A stretch of 7,734 bases of DNA from an uncultured Clostridia bacterium (lineage in GTDB: Bacteria; Bacillota; Clostridia; Christensenellales; Borkfalkiaceae): NCBI GenBank assembly GCA_937915565.1, contig CALDMH010000155.1, positions 1-7,734 on the forward strand. The letters are read 5' to 3'. The notes under the pieces are model-generated. The model searched no databases. It was not told the DNA's origin and saw nothing but the letters and a program-made list of their open reading frames with translations. The position numbers were made by a program, and so were the translations under genes. Positions 1 through 5,462 of this stretch are shown piece after piece (position 1 is the first letter of the stretch; the number at the start of each line of letters is the position of its first letter).

Positions 1-399
1 GAAAAAGCTCTCGGCATAAAAACGGAAACGACGAACGCCGTCGTCGTGGGAGCGGGAAAACTCGGAAGAGCCCTTTTGCTGTACGACGGATTTTCGGAGT
101 TCGGGCTTAATCTTTTGGCGGCGTTTGACAGCGATATTCGCAAAACGGGCAGGCTTAACGATAAAAAAGAGGTTTATCCTCTCGGAGAAATCGAGAATTT
201 CTGCAAGGAACATAACGTTAAAATCGGGGTTATCGCCGTTCCGGAATCGGGCGCGGAGGACGCGTTTGAAACGCTTTTGAAATGCGGGGTTTCGGCCGTG
301 TGGAATTTTGCGCCGGTGAGAATCAGGAGTACGGAAAAAGTTAAGGTTAAAAACGAAAATCTCGCCGCTTCGCTTGCGGTTCTCGCCGCCGATTTGTAA
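1..399 (+). CDS. rex: Redox-sensing transcriptional repressor Rex, 3' part (5' end outside window)
   Basis: Rex represses fermentation and respiration genes and leaves DNA when NADH binds. The frame is open from base 1, so 132 residues of a protein usually about 210 long are present; the N-terminal winged-helix DNA-binding domain lies upstream of the window. Visible is the Rossmann domain: a beta strand ending in VVVGAGKLGRALL (residues 14-26 of the fragment), which is the GxGxxG dinucleotide-binding loop, then the acidic end of the second strand in AAFDSD, the segment VKIGVIAVPES, and VSAVWNFAPVRI, matching the Rex signature seen as GILNFTPARL in Bacillus Rex. It ends in AASLAVLAADL, a shortened version of the helix swapped between subunits in Rex dimers. 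An internal GTG at 46 lies inside the nucleotide-binding fold and is not the start. The gene is followed by 300 gene-free bases and a terminator at 595-623. Family identity is secure; target genes cannot be told from here. Confidence 0.93.
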   Translation, partial: EKALGIKTETTNAVVVGAGKLGRALLLYDGFSEFGLNLLAAFDSDIRKTGRLNDKKEVYPLGEIENFCKEHNVKIGVIAVPESGAEDAFETLLKCGVSAVWNFAPVRIRSTEKVKVKNENLAASLAVLAADL

Positions 400-402
400 A
401 AC

Positions 403-516
403 CCGCCTTATTTGTCGTTTTGCAAAAAAACGACGCGAAGATTTGCAACTTGCCGTCTTATAAAAAAAAGATAATAGAATTTGCAACTTGCCGTTTTGCA
501 AAAAAGCGACGCCTTT
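403..516. repeat. Degenerate three-copy intergenic repeat, 38-bp period
   Basis: ATTTGCAACTTGCCGT occurs exactly at 441-456 and again at 479-494, 38 bases apart. A second shared block, CGTTTTGC plus an A-run plus CGACGC, occurs at 416-436 and 492-512 with one mismatch in 21 bases, 76 bases apart, which is twice 38. The stretch is therefore best read as three diverged 38-bp units (403-440, 441-478, 479-516), the middle one having lost its second half. Unit 1 contains a perfect 8-bp hairpin (GTCGTTTT 414-421 with AAAACGAC 427-434), and TTGCCG 488-493 can pair with CGGCAA 518-523. No function is visible. Confidence 0.65.
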
Positions 517-540
517 TCGGCAATTAGTGACGGCGAACGG

Positions 541-562
541 AATCCCTAAAAAATCCCTAAAA
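541..562. repeat. Perfect 11-bp tandem duplication
   Basis: AATCCCTAAAA is present twice back to back (541-551 and 552-562). It lies between the 38-bp repeat and the terminator. No role is apparent; replication slippage is the simplest origin. Confidence 0.75.
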
Positions 563-594
563 ACGGATATTACTCATCGCATTTGCGAAAAAAT

Positions 595-623
595 AAAATT
601 CCGCGGAAATTCCGCGGAATTTT
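595..623 (+). terminator. Intrinsic terminator after rex, possibly bidirectional
   Basis: AAAATTCCGCGG (595-606) and CCGCGGAATTTT (612-623) form a perfect 12-bp stem with a 5-base AAATT loop, GC-rich in the middle, A-tract on one side and T-tract on the other. The symmetric A and T flanks would let it stop transcription from either side. ATTCCGCGGAA is also an exact tandem (598-608, 609-619). It lies almost 200 bases past the rex stop, so the rex message would have a long 3' tail. Confidence 0.75.
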
Positions 624-645
624 CATCTGTTTAACTTCATTTCGT

Positions 646-674
646 TTGTTATTTTTATAATGAAAATATATAAT
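646..674 (+). promoter_or_regulatory. Sigma-A-type promoter for the membrane protein gene
   Basis: TTGTTA (646-651), a 17-base spacer and a perfect TATAAT (669-674) predict a start near 681 and a leader of about 26 bases. A second perfect TATAAT at 656-661 lies just upstream but has only a poor -35 (TTAACT at 631-636, 19-base spacing). The ribosome binding site AAAAGG (691-696) is 10 bases before the ATG at 707. Confidence 0.65.
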
Positions 675-706
675 TGTTCCATTATGTATTAAAAGGCGGC
701 GTTATT

Positions 707-1645
707 ATGTCGAGAAAGAAAAAACAGTGCGGCGATGAAATAGGCGATGAGATAAAGGAAATCGGTAAAATAAAGAATACCGATGAGATAAAGGCGAATA
801 ATATTAAAATCGATAGCGACAAAAACGTCAACGATAAAAAAGCCGACGCTCACGGCGAAAAAAGCGACGGCGGCAAGAAGAGAAACGTTAAGATAAAAAT
901 AACCGACATCGGAGGGGTTGAGGCGACCACGGGAACTCCGAAGCAAAAGAAAATCGCGTTAATAGCTTATATTTTCACTATGTTGAGTTTTATCGGCCCA
1001 ATCGTTTATCTTATTTTGAAGCTTATATTCGGCTTCGGCGTGATAGGCGAGGGGTATAACACGAAAGCCGATTACGCGCTGATGATTGCGGAATGTATTC
1101 TCGGGCTTGTCGTTATCAATATTCCGAGCATACTCGCGCATAAATTTAAGTTCGAGATACCGTTTTTTCTTTACATATGTTATATAGTTTTCCTTTATTG
1201 TTCGATTTTCCTCGGCGAAACGCGTAGTTTTTACACGAAAGTGCCTCACTGGGACACCGTTTTGCACGCGATGAGCAGCCTGATGCTCGGCTTTTTCGGA
1301 TTTTTGTTCATAACGATTTTAAACAGGGACGAGCATACGCTTATGAATCTTTCCCCGTTTTTCGTAAGTTTGTTCGCATTTTGTTTCGCCCTTGCAATCG
1401 GCGCGATTTGGGAAATTTACGAGTTCGCTCTCGACGGACTTATGGGCTTCAATATGCAAAAGCACACTATGGCAAACGGAGTTCCGCTCGAAGGGCACGC
1501 CGCGCTTACGGACACGATGAAAGATATAATAATCGACGCAATCGGTGCGCTTGCCGCTTCGATTATAGGTTACGTCAGCCTTAAAAAGAACAAGAAATGG
1601 TTTGTTCCGAAGCTCACCGATAAAACGATTGAGCAGAAGAATTGA
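707..1645 (+). CDS. Six-helix membrane protein of unknown function (YjdF/DUF2238-like)
   Basis: Predicted 312-residue integral membrane protein of unknown function. Residues 1-80 are hydrophilic and dense in Lys, Asp and Glu, with repeated DEI-K units, and should lie in the cytoplasm. Hydrophobic segments follow at about 83-110, 122-144, 150-170, 184-205, 214-240 and 271-291. Conserved-looking polar motifs sit at the membrane: HWDTVLHAMSS (181-191), GAIWEIYEF (232-240), GFNMQKHT (247-254) and TDTMKDIIIDAIGA (268-281). That arrangement of D-x-x-x-H, W-E-x-x-E and D-T-x-x-D-x-x-x-D recalls the YjdF/DUF2238 family and a common clostridial family of uncharacterised membrane proteins; this is from memory, not a search. 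The loop after MQK seems shorter than in the relatives I recall. A TTG at 674 would add 11 residues, but the AAAAGG site at 691-696 serves the ATG at 707. It appears monocistronic: own promoter before, terminator after. Confidence 0.8.
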   Translation: MSRKKKQCGDEIGDEIKEIGKIKNTDEIKANNIKIDSDKNVNDKKADAHGEKSDGGKKRNVKIKITDIGGVEATTGTPKQKKIALIAYIFTMLSFIGPIVYLILKLIFGFGVIGEGYNTKADYALMIAECILGLVVINIPSILAHKFKFEIPFFLYICYIVFLYCSIFLGETRSFYTKVPHWDTVLHAMSSLMLGFFGFLFITILNRDEHTLMNLSPFFVSLFAFCFALAIGAIWEIYEFALDGLMGFNMQKHTMANGVPLEGHAALTDTMKDIIIDAIGALAASIIGYVSLKKNKKWFVPKLTDKTIEQKN

Positions 1646-1681
1646 AACGAAATCGAAGTAAGCGAAAATTGAAAACGAACC

Positions 1682-1714
1682 AAGGCAATCGGGCAAACGC
1701 TCGGTTGCCTTTTT
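1682..1714 (+). terminator. Intrinsic terminator of the membrane protein gene
   Basis: AAGGCAATCGGGC (1682-1694) pairs with GCTCGGTTGCCTT (1699-1711) over 13 positions, two of them G-U, closing an AAAC tetraloop and followed by a T-run through 1714. It lies 36 bases after the stop codon and just before the ylmH promoter, isolating the two units. Confidence 0.88.
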
Positions 1715-1720
1715 AAACGA

Positions 1721-1749
1721 TTGAAAAAAACGGCGAAACGTGCTAATAT
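1721..1749 (+). promoter_or_regulatory. Promoter of ylmH, extended -10, abutting the start codon
   Basis: TTGAAA (1721-1726), exactly 17 bases, then TGC-TAATAT with the TG of an extended -10 at 1741-1742 and the hexamer at 1744-1749. Transcription should start 6-8 bases further on, at about 1756, which is the A of the ylmH ATG. The message would then have no 5' leader. Confidence 0.7.
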
Positions 1750-1755
1750 GAATAT

Positions 1756-2493
1756 ATGAGCGATTTTGAAAACAGAATAAACGAATTATATAATAGAAGC
1801 GTAAATCGGGGGATATATACGTTCACCGATTTTTTAAGTCCGACCAAGGCGGAGGAAGCGGAGAGAATCGCGGGGAAGGGCAACCTGACGCTTTTCGGCG
1901 GTTGCGATTACGCCGAAAGAGTTATGGCGAGATTCGGGAACGCCGACGAGCTGGGTTACGAAGAGGAATTTCCGATAAAACTTTTGAAAATCACGGTTTC
2001 GTCGGGAAAATTCGCCTCGCCGATAACTCATAGGGACGTTCTCGGCGCAACGCTCAATCTCGGAATCGAAAGGGGTAAATCGGGCGATATTTTCGTTAAA
2101 GGCAACGAGGCGTATATTTTCGTTGCCGAATCGGTTGCGGATTTTATCGCCGGCGAACTTAAAACCGTTTCGAGAAATCCGGTTGCGGTTAGCTTTGCCG
2201 AGAGCCTTCCGGCCGATTTCCGCCCCGTAACGGAAGAGCGGGAAATAAGCGTTGCTTCCAACAGGGCCGACGCCGTCGTTTCGAGATTATATAATCTTTC
2301 GAGGGACGAAAGTTCGACGCTATTCAAAAGCGGAACGGTCGCGGTGAACGGTAAGGTTACCGAAAAGGGCGAAAAAGCTTTGAAAGAGGGCGATACGGTT
2401 ACGGCGAGAGGTTACGGAAAATTTACTTTTGCGGGCGAGGGCGGAACGTCTAAAAAAGGAAAATTATACGTGAAGTTGATTGTTTATAGGTGA
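1756..2493 (+). CDS. ylmH: YlmH-family S4-domain RNA-binding protein
   Basis: Member of the YlmH family, cytoplasmic RNA-binding proteins with an S4 domain. In Bacillus subtilis YlmH is encoded next to divIVA and has been linked to ribosome-associated quality control, where it can stand in for RqcP by binding obstructed large subunits. The 245 residues match the family from end to end: FTDFLSPTKAEEAE (23-36), FGGCDYAERVM (47-57), ITHRDVLGATLNLGIERGK (90-108) with GDIFV (110-114), then an S4 domain from about 163 to 225 with SNRADAVVSRLYNLSR (168-183), FKSGTVAVNGK (190-200) and GDTVTARGYGKF (212-223), and the closing KKGKLYVKL (233-241). The ATG at 1756 is the only sensible start, but no Shine-Dalgarno sequence precedes it. 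Here the gene stands alone, with no cell-division genes beside it in the window. Its stop is 6 bases before the -35 box of the next promoter, and no terminator is seen between them, so some read-through into the ABC genes is likely. Confidence 0.9.
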   Translation: MSDFENRINELYNRSVNRGIYTFTDFLSPTKAEEAERIAGKGNLTLFGGCDYAERVMARFGNADELGYEEEFPIKLLKITVSSGKFASPITHRDVLGATLNLGIERGKSGDIFVKGNEAYIFVAESVADFIAGELKTVSRNPVAVSFAESLPADFRPVTEEREISVASNRADAVVSRLYNLSRDESSTLFKSGTVAVNGKVTEKGEKALKEGDTVTARGYGKFTFAGEGGTSKKGKLYVKLIVYR

Positions 2494-2499
2494 AATCCG

Positions 2500-2528
2500 T
2501 TGACAAAAAACGAGCGGCGGAATATAAT
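2500..2528 (+). promoter_or_regulatory. Full-consensus sigma-A promoter of the ABC exporter operon
   Basis: TTGACA (2500-2505), exactly 17 bases, TATAAT (2523-2528): 12 of 12 consensus positions at ideal spacing. The predicted start is near 2535, giving a leader of about 31 bases with AAAGGAG (2551-2557) 8 bases before the ATG. No operator-like dyad is evident around it, which suggests strong and largely constitutive expression. Confidence 0.85.
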
Positions 2529-2565
2529 GTATAACGAATGTTATAAATAAAAAGGAGAGAAAGTT

Positions 2566-3348
2566 ATGCAGTCTGAAAACGTCCTTGTGGCAACGGGGCT
2601 GAAAAAAACGTTCAAACTGAGCAGAAAACAGCAGAGAATCGAGAGGACCAACCAAACGATAAAAGTCGCCGTGGACGATTTGAGTTTTACGGCGAGAAGA
2701 GGCGAAATTTACGGGCTTTTAGGGCCGAACGGCGCGGGAAAAACCACCACGCTTCGTATGCTCGCCACGCTTATTAAGCCCGACAGCGGCGACGCCGTGA
2801 TAGACGGGGAGAGTATTGTGAAAAATCCCGAGAAAGTGCGCGGAAAAATCGGTTTTTTAACGAGCGAACTTAAACTCGAAGATTTTTTCACGCCAGAATA
2901 TCTTTACGGTTATTTTTCCGAACTTTACGGAATCGAAAAATCGGTTGCGGAGGAGCGCAAGAAAACTCTTTTCAAAAAGTTCGGCATAGATAAGTTTGCG
3001 GAAGTTAAAGTCGGCGACCTTTCCACGGGAATGAAGCAAAAGGTTTCGCTCGTGATTTCGATAGTTCACGAGCCCGATTTCATTATTTTCGACGAGCCTA
3101 CGAACGGTCTTGACGTAATAACGGCGAAAACCGTCACCGATTTTCTCGAAGATTTGAGAAACGAAGGAAAAACCATAATTATTTCCACGCATATTTTCTC
3201 GCTCGTCGAGAAGCTTTGCGACAGAGTGGGGATAATCATAAACGGAAAGATGGTTAAAGAGGGCGACCTTAAAGAACTTACCGCGGAAAAGAATCTCGAA
3301 ACGGTTTTTTTCGATATTTATCGCGAGGAGGTCGGCGAAAATGCGTGA
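2566..3348 (+). CDS. ABC-2 exporter ATP-binding subunit (NatA/CcmA type)
   Basis: Cytoplasmic ATPase that powers the permease encoded next to it. All nucleotide-binding motifs are present in the 260 residues: Walker A GPNGAGKT (53-60), signature LSTGMKQKV (152-160), Walker B FIIFDEP (172-178) with D-loop NGLD (180-183), and switch histidine in STH (207-209). The Q-loop region reads IGFLTSELKLEDFF (95-108) and has no glutamine, as in several NatA-like relatives. About 15 basic residues (RKQQRIERTNQT, 20-31) are inserted between the first strand and the core; I remember the same insert in clostridial homologues, so it marks a subtype rather than an error. A strong AAAGGAG site lies 8 bases before the ATG. 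The stop overlaps the permease start (ATG at 3341 inside ATGCGTGA), implying translational coupling. Substrate is unknown; NatA-like names suggest sodium export but this class also handles drugs and peptides. Confidence 0.93.
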   Translation: MQSENVLVATGLKKTFKLSRKQQRIERTNQTIKVAVDDLSFTARRGEIYGLLGPNGAGKTTTLRMLATLIKPDSGDAVIDGESIVKNPEKVRGKIGFLTSELKLEDFFTPEYLYGYFSELYGIEKSVAEERKKTLFKKFGIDKFAEVKVGDLSTGMKQKVSLVISIVHEPDFIIFDEPTNGLDVITAKTVTDFLEDLRNEGKTIIISTHIFSLVEKLCDRVGIIINGKMVKEGDLKELTAEKNLETVFFDIYREEVGENA

Positions 3349-4504
3349 AATATTCGTTATAGTAAAGAAAGAACTCAAAAGATTTTTCACCGATAAAAGA
3401 ATGCTTATGAGCCTTATTTTGCCCGGAGTTCTGATTTTCGTGCTTTATTCGCTTATGGGCAATCTTATAGGCGAAGCGATGATTCCTTCGCAGGAATATA
3501 CGTACGCCGTTTGCGTTGAAAACGAGTCCGAAACGTTCAAAACTTATATGGATTCGCTTAAAATGAAATACGAAAAGGTGGAATTGAGCGCGGAGGAAGC
3601 CGAAAAGAAACTCGTCGATAAAGAACTCGATTTGTTTATTTCTTTCAGCGACGATTTCGACGGCGTCGGCTCGAATAAAAACGTGGTGATTAAATACAAT
3701 TCCGCAAAAACGGAATCGGCGAAAATTTACACCGCGTTGCAAACCCTTTACACGCAGAATTCGATTGAAAACGTCATATATAAATATACGGTGAACGCGG
3801 GCGTGGAAACTCCCGACCTTGCAACCGAAGAGGACGTGATGAGAATGATGCTCACGATGTTCGTACCGTTCATTCTTATGATATTCCTCGTCACGGGAAG
3901 CGTGGCCGTCGCTTCGGAATCGATTGCGGGCGAAAAGGAAAGAGGAACGATAGCAACGTTGCTCGTAACCCCCGTAAAGAGGGAATATATCGCGCTCGGA
4001 AAAATCATCGCTCTCACGATAACGGCTTTGTTCTCGTCGCTCGTTTCGTTCGTCGGGCTTATGGCGTCGCTTCCGAATCTTCTTCAACTTGAAAATCTCG
4101 GAGCGTCGGTAAACATCGATTTAAACGTTTACGGAACTTCGACGTTTATCGGAATGCTCGGAATAATCCTCGTTTCGGTTATGATGTTCACGATGTTTAT
4201 GTCCGTTCTCTCAACGTTTGCGAAGAGCGTTAAGGAGGCTTCGCAATTCGTAACGCCGGCTATGATAGTGGTAATGCTCGCAAGCATAACCTCGATGATA
4301 GGCGGAGGAAAAGCCGCAACGAATCCCGCGTTGTATTTTATTCCTATATATAATTGCGTGCAGTGCCTCGCGATGCTTTTCTCCGGCGAGTTTTACGGGT
4401 TGTGCTATTTAATCACGATTTTAACTGATATTCTGGTTGTCGTTGCGGGCGTAATCGCTCTTGCGAAGATGTTCAACAACGAAAAAATAATGCTTAACAA
4501 GTAA
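3341..4504 (+). CDS. ABC-2 type exporter permease (NatB type)
   Basis: Integral membrane partner of the upstream ATPase. The 387 residues show the usual NatB plan: a cytoplasmic amphipathic start (MREIFVIVKKELKRFFTDKR), a first helix at about 22-44, an extracytoplasmic domain of some 120 residues (about 46-165), then five more hydrophobic segments at about 170-194, 218-244, 266-291, 302-322 and 351-376. The conserved cytoplasmic loop ESIAGEKERGTIATLLVTPV (193-212), which contacts the ATPase in ABC-2 permeases, follows the second helix. The start ATG overlaps the last 8 bases of the ATPase gene. A ribosome binding site GAGGAGG lies inside that gene at 3325-3331, 9 bases upstream. No accessory periplasmic protein or regulator is encoded alongside, so this two-gene unit looks complete, with each chain acting as a homodimer. 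The substrate cannot be deduced. Confidence 0.92.
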   Translation: MREIFVIVKKELKRFFTDKRMLMSLILPGVLIFVLYSLMGNLIGEAMIPSQEYTYAVCVENESETFKTYMDSLKMKYEKVELSAEEAEKKLVDKELDLFISFSDDFDGVGSNKNVVIKYNSAKTESAKIYTALQTLYTQNSIENVIYKYTVNAGVETPDLATEEDVMRMMLTMFVPFILMIFLVTGSVAVASESIAGEKERGTIATLLVTPVKREYIALGKIIALTITALFSSLVSFVGLMASLPNLLQLENLGASVNIDLNVYGTSTFIGMLGIILVSVMMFTMFMSVLSTFAKSVKEASQFVTPAMIVVMLASITSMIGGGKAATNPALYFIPIYNCVQCLAMLFSGEFYGLCYLITILTDILVVVAGVIALAKMFNNEKIMLNK

Positions 4505-4520
4505 AAAAAACGTAAAAACG

Positions 4521-4552
4521 CCTTTGAAACGGTTGACAAAGCCTTTCAAAGG
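4521..4552. repeat. Inverted repeat centred on the -35 box of the infC promoter
   Basis: CCTTTGAAA (4521-4529) is the exact reverse complement of TTTCAAAGG (4544-4552). Inside, GG (4531-4532) pairs with CC (4542-4543) once C4530 is bulged, leaving TTGACAAAG as the 9-base loop, so the -35 hexamer is the loop itself. It may be a repressor operator, or a modest terminator for the ABC operon (followed by TGTTATTATTT), or both. Confidence 0.6.
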
Positions 4553-4561
4553 TGTTATTAT
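4533..4561 (+). promoter_or_regulatory. Sigma-A promoter of the infC-rpmI-rplT operon
   Basis: TTGACA (4533-4538), exactly 17 bases, TATTAT (4556-4561), one mismatch to full consensus. The predicted start near 4568 gives an untranslated leader of about 150 bases before infC, long enough for the attenuator described at 4568-4717. Confidence 0.85.
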
Positions 4562-4567
4562 TTACGA

Positions 4568-4717
4568 GCAAAGTAGAAGTTACCCTTCTCGCCGCAAGAC
4601 ACGTTAAAGCGGCGCATAATTCTTTTTTGTTCGCTTCGGGCGGATAATGCGGTTATGTCACGGGTTTGCTTTGCAAGCCCGTTTTTTTGGGCAATTTTTG
4701 AGGGAAAGAGGTAAACG
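4568..4717 (+). ncRNA. infC operon leader, probable L20-type autoregulatory attenuator
   Basis: In Firmicutes the operon infC-rpmI-rplT is preceded by an L20 leader: ribosomal protein L20, made in excess, binds the leader and favours premature termination. Position, length and gene order fit that element. Stems visible directly: AGAAG 4575-4579 with CTTCT 4585-4589; CGCCGC 4590-4595 with GCGGCG 4609-4614, stacked on the first without a gap; then the terminator at 4660-4688. The terminator's descending arm can pair instead with an upstream segment: CGGGC 4637-4641 with GCCCG 4677-4681, a plausible antiterminator. I could not check the L20 contact site against the covariance model, so membership in the known family rests on context plus this architecture. 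Confidence 0.75.
4660..4688 (+). terminator. Attenuator terminator inside the infC leader
   Basis: ACGGGTTTGC (4660-4669) pairs with GCAAGCCCGT (4673-4682) over 10 positions with one G-U pair, a TTT loop, and an unbroken run of seven T (4682-4688). It ends 29 bases before the infC start and so sits between promoter and gene, as an attenuator must. Confidence 0.88.
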
Positions 4718-5215
4718 ATTATTAAAGAACAGGTGCAGATTAACGAAGACATCAGGGACAGCGAGGTGCGTCTTATCGGAAGCGACGGCGCTCAGCTCGG
4801 AATTATGAGCTCGCGCGAAGCGTTAAGGCTTGCCGAAGAGCAGAATCTCGACCTTGTTAAGATTGCCGCGGGCAGCGGAGTGCCGGTATGCAAAATAATG
4901 GATTACGGCAAATACAGGTTCGAAATGCTCAAAAAGCAAAAGGTCGTGGAGCTTAAAGAAGTTTGGCTCTCGATGACGATTGACGTTGGCGACCTCAACG
5001 TGAAAGCCCGTCAGACGCAGAAGTTTCTCACTGCCGGCAATAAAGTTAAGGTTTCAATAAGAATGAGAGGAAGACAAAACGCGCACTCGGCTTTGGGCGT
5101 GGACGTTATGAACAGGTTTTTCGAGCTTGTCAAGGACGTTGCCGTTATGGAAAAGAAGCCGTTGCTCGAAGGCAGAAACATTTTGATGATTCTCGCCCCC
5201 TTGAAATCTAATTAA
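4718..5215 (+). CDS. infC: Translation initiation factor IF-3, AUU start codon
   Basis: IF-3 binds the small ribosomal subunit, keeps it apart from the large one and checks start codon and initiator tRNA. The N-terminal domain holds INEDIRDSEVRLIGSDGAQL (8-27) and VPVCKIMDYGKYRFE (55-69). The C-terminal domain holds VKARQTQKFL (95-104), KVKVSIRMRGRQNAH (109-123) and GRNILMILAP (152-161). I start it at ATT 4718, not at the GTG at 4733. AGAGG (4707-4711) sits 6 bases before this ATT, and the resulting start M-I-K-E-Q aligns with M-I-S-K-D of Bacillus IF-3, whereas GTG would cut off five residues and lie 21 bases from the site. The non-canonical AUU start is a known device by which IF-3 limits its own synthesis. 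The protein has 165 residues. The lysine-rich linker between domains (about 70-78) is some seven residues shorter than in Bacillus, and EVWLS replaces the usual EVRLS. Confidence 0.93.
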   Translation: MIKEQVQINEDIRDSEVRLIGSDGAQLGIMSSREALRLAEEQNLDLVKIAAGSGVPVCKIMDYGKYRFEMLKKQKVVELKEVWLSMTIDVGDLNVKARQTQKFLTAGNKVKVSIRMRGRQNAHSALGVDVMNRFFELVKDVAVMEKKPLLEGRNILMILAPLKSN

Positions 5216-5244
5216 AATAAGTAAATAAAACGGAGGAATATATT

Positions 5245-5445
5245 ATGCCAAAAATGAAATCGCATAGCGGCGCGAAGAAGCGTTTCAAGCTTACCGCTAC
5301 GGGAAAGGTTAAGAGATACAGCCAGAACAAGAGCCATATCCTTAGCAAAAAATCCACCAAGAGAAAGAGAAGACTCAGAACCGGAACTTACGTTTCGTCC
5401 ACTCAGGAAAAGACCATCAAGGGGCTTATTCCTTATAAGGCTTAA
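5245..5445 (+). CDS. rpmI: 50S ribosomal protein L35 (bL35)
   Basis: Small basic protein of the large ribosomal subunit, 66 residues, the normal length. It opens with the family signature [20 protein letters not shown], followed by the Lys/Arg cluster [11 protein letters not shown] (35-45). A strong GGAGG (5232-5236) lies 8 bases before the ATG. It lies 29 bases after infC and 17 before rplT, the standard order, so all three should be made from one message under the upstream attenuator. Confidence 0.97.
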   Translation: MPKMKSHSGAKKRFKLTATGKVKRYSQNKSHILSKKSTKRKRRLRTGTYVSSTQEKTIKGLIPYKA

Positions 5446-5462
5446 TAAAGGAGAGAAGGAAT

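Larger units (their letters stand above)
400..706. other. Gene-free stretch between rex and the membrane protein gene
   Basis: No open frame with a ribosome binding site is visible on either strand. In order it holds a degenerate 38-bp repeat (about 403-516), a perfect 11-bp tandem (541-562), a terminator hairpin (595-623) and the promoter and ribosome binding site of the next gene (646-706). The composition is much richer in A/T runs than the flanking genes. Confidence 0.8.

Noticed and set aside
403..516. CRISPR array
   Set aside because: The repeated units are contiguous and diverged, there are no unique spacers between constant repeats, and no cas genes are present.
674..706. TTG start 11 codons upstream for the membrane protein
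   Set aside because: The TTG overlaps the predicted -10 hexamer (669-674), upstream of the predicted RNA start, and the only ribosome binding site, AAAAGG at 691-696, is placed for the ATG at 707.
2857..3390. Minus-strand open frame of 177 codons across the ATPase gene
   Set aside because: The + strand frame carries all ABC ATPase motifs in order; the minus frame has none and no start signals.
3278..4087. A 269-codon open frame on the minus strand across the permease gene
   Set aside because: Its product is an implausible string of Arg, His, Phe and Glu without a recognisable domain, and it is antisense to a clear ABC-2 permease. It arises from the codon bias of the + strand gene.
4552..4644. 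Short open frame from GTG 4552 ahead of infC
   Set aside because: The GTG lies upstream of the predicted RNA start, overlapping the promoter spacer, so it would not be transcribed from that promoter.
4647..4717. Possible leader peptide starting at ATG 4647 in the infC leader
   Set aside because: There is no convincing ribosome binding site, the frame runs on through the terminator stem into infC out of frame, and the peptide shows no control-codon pattern.
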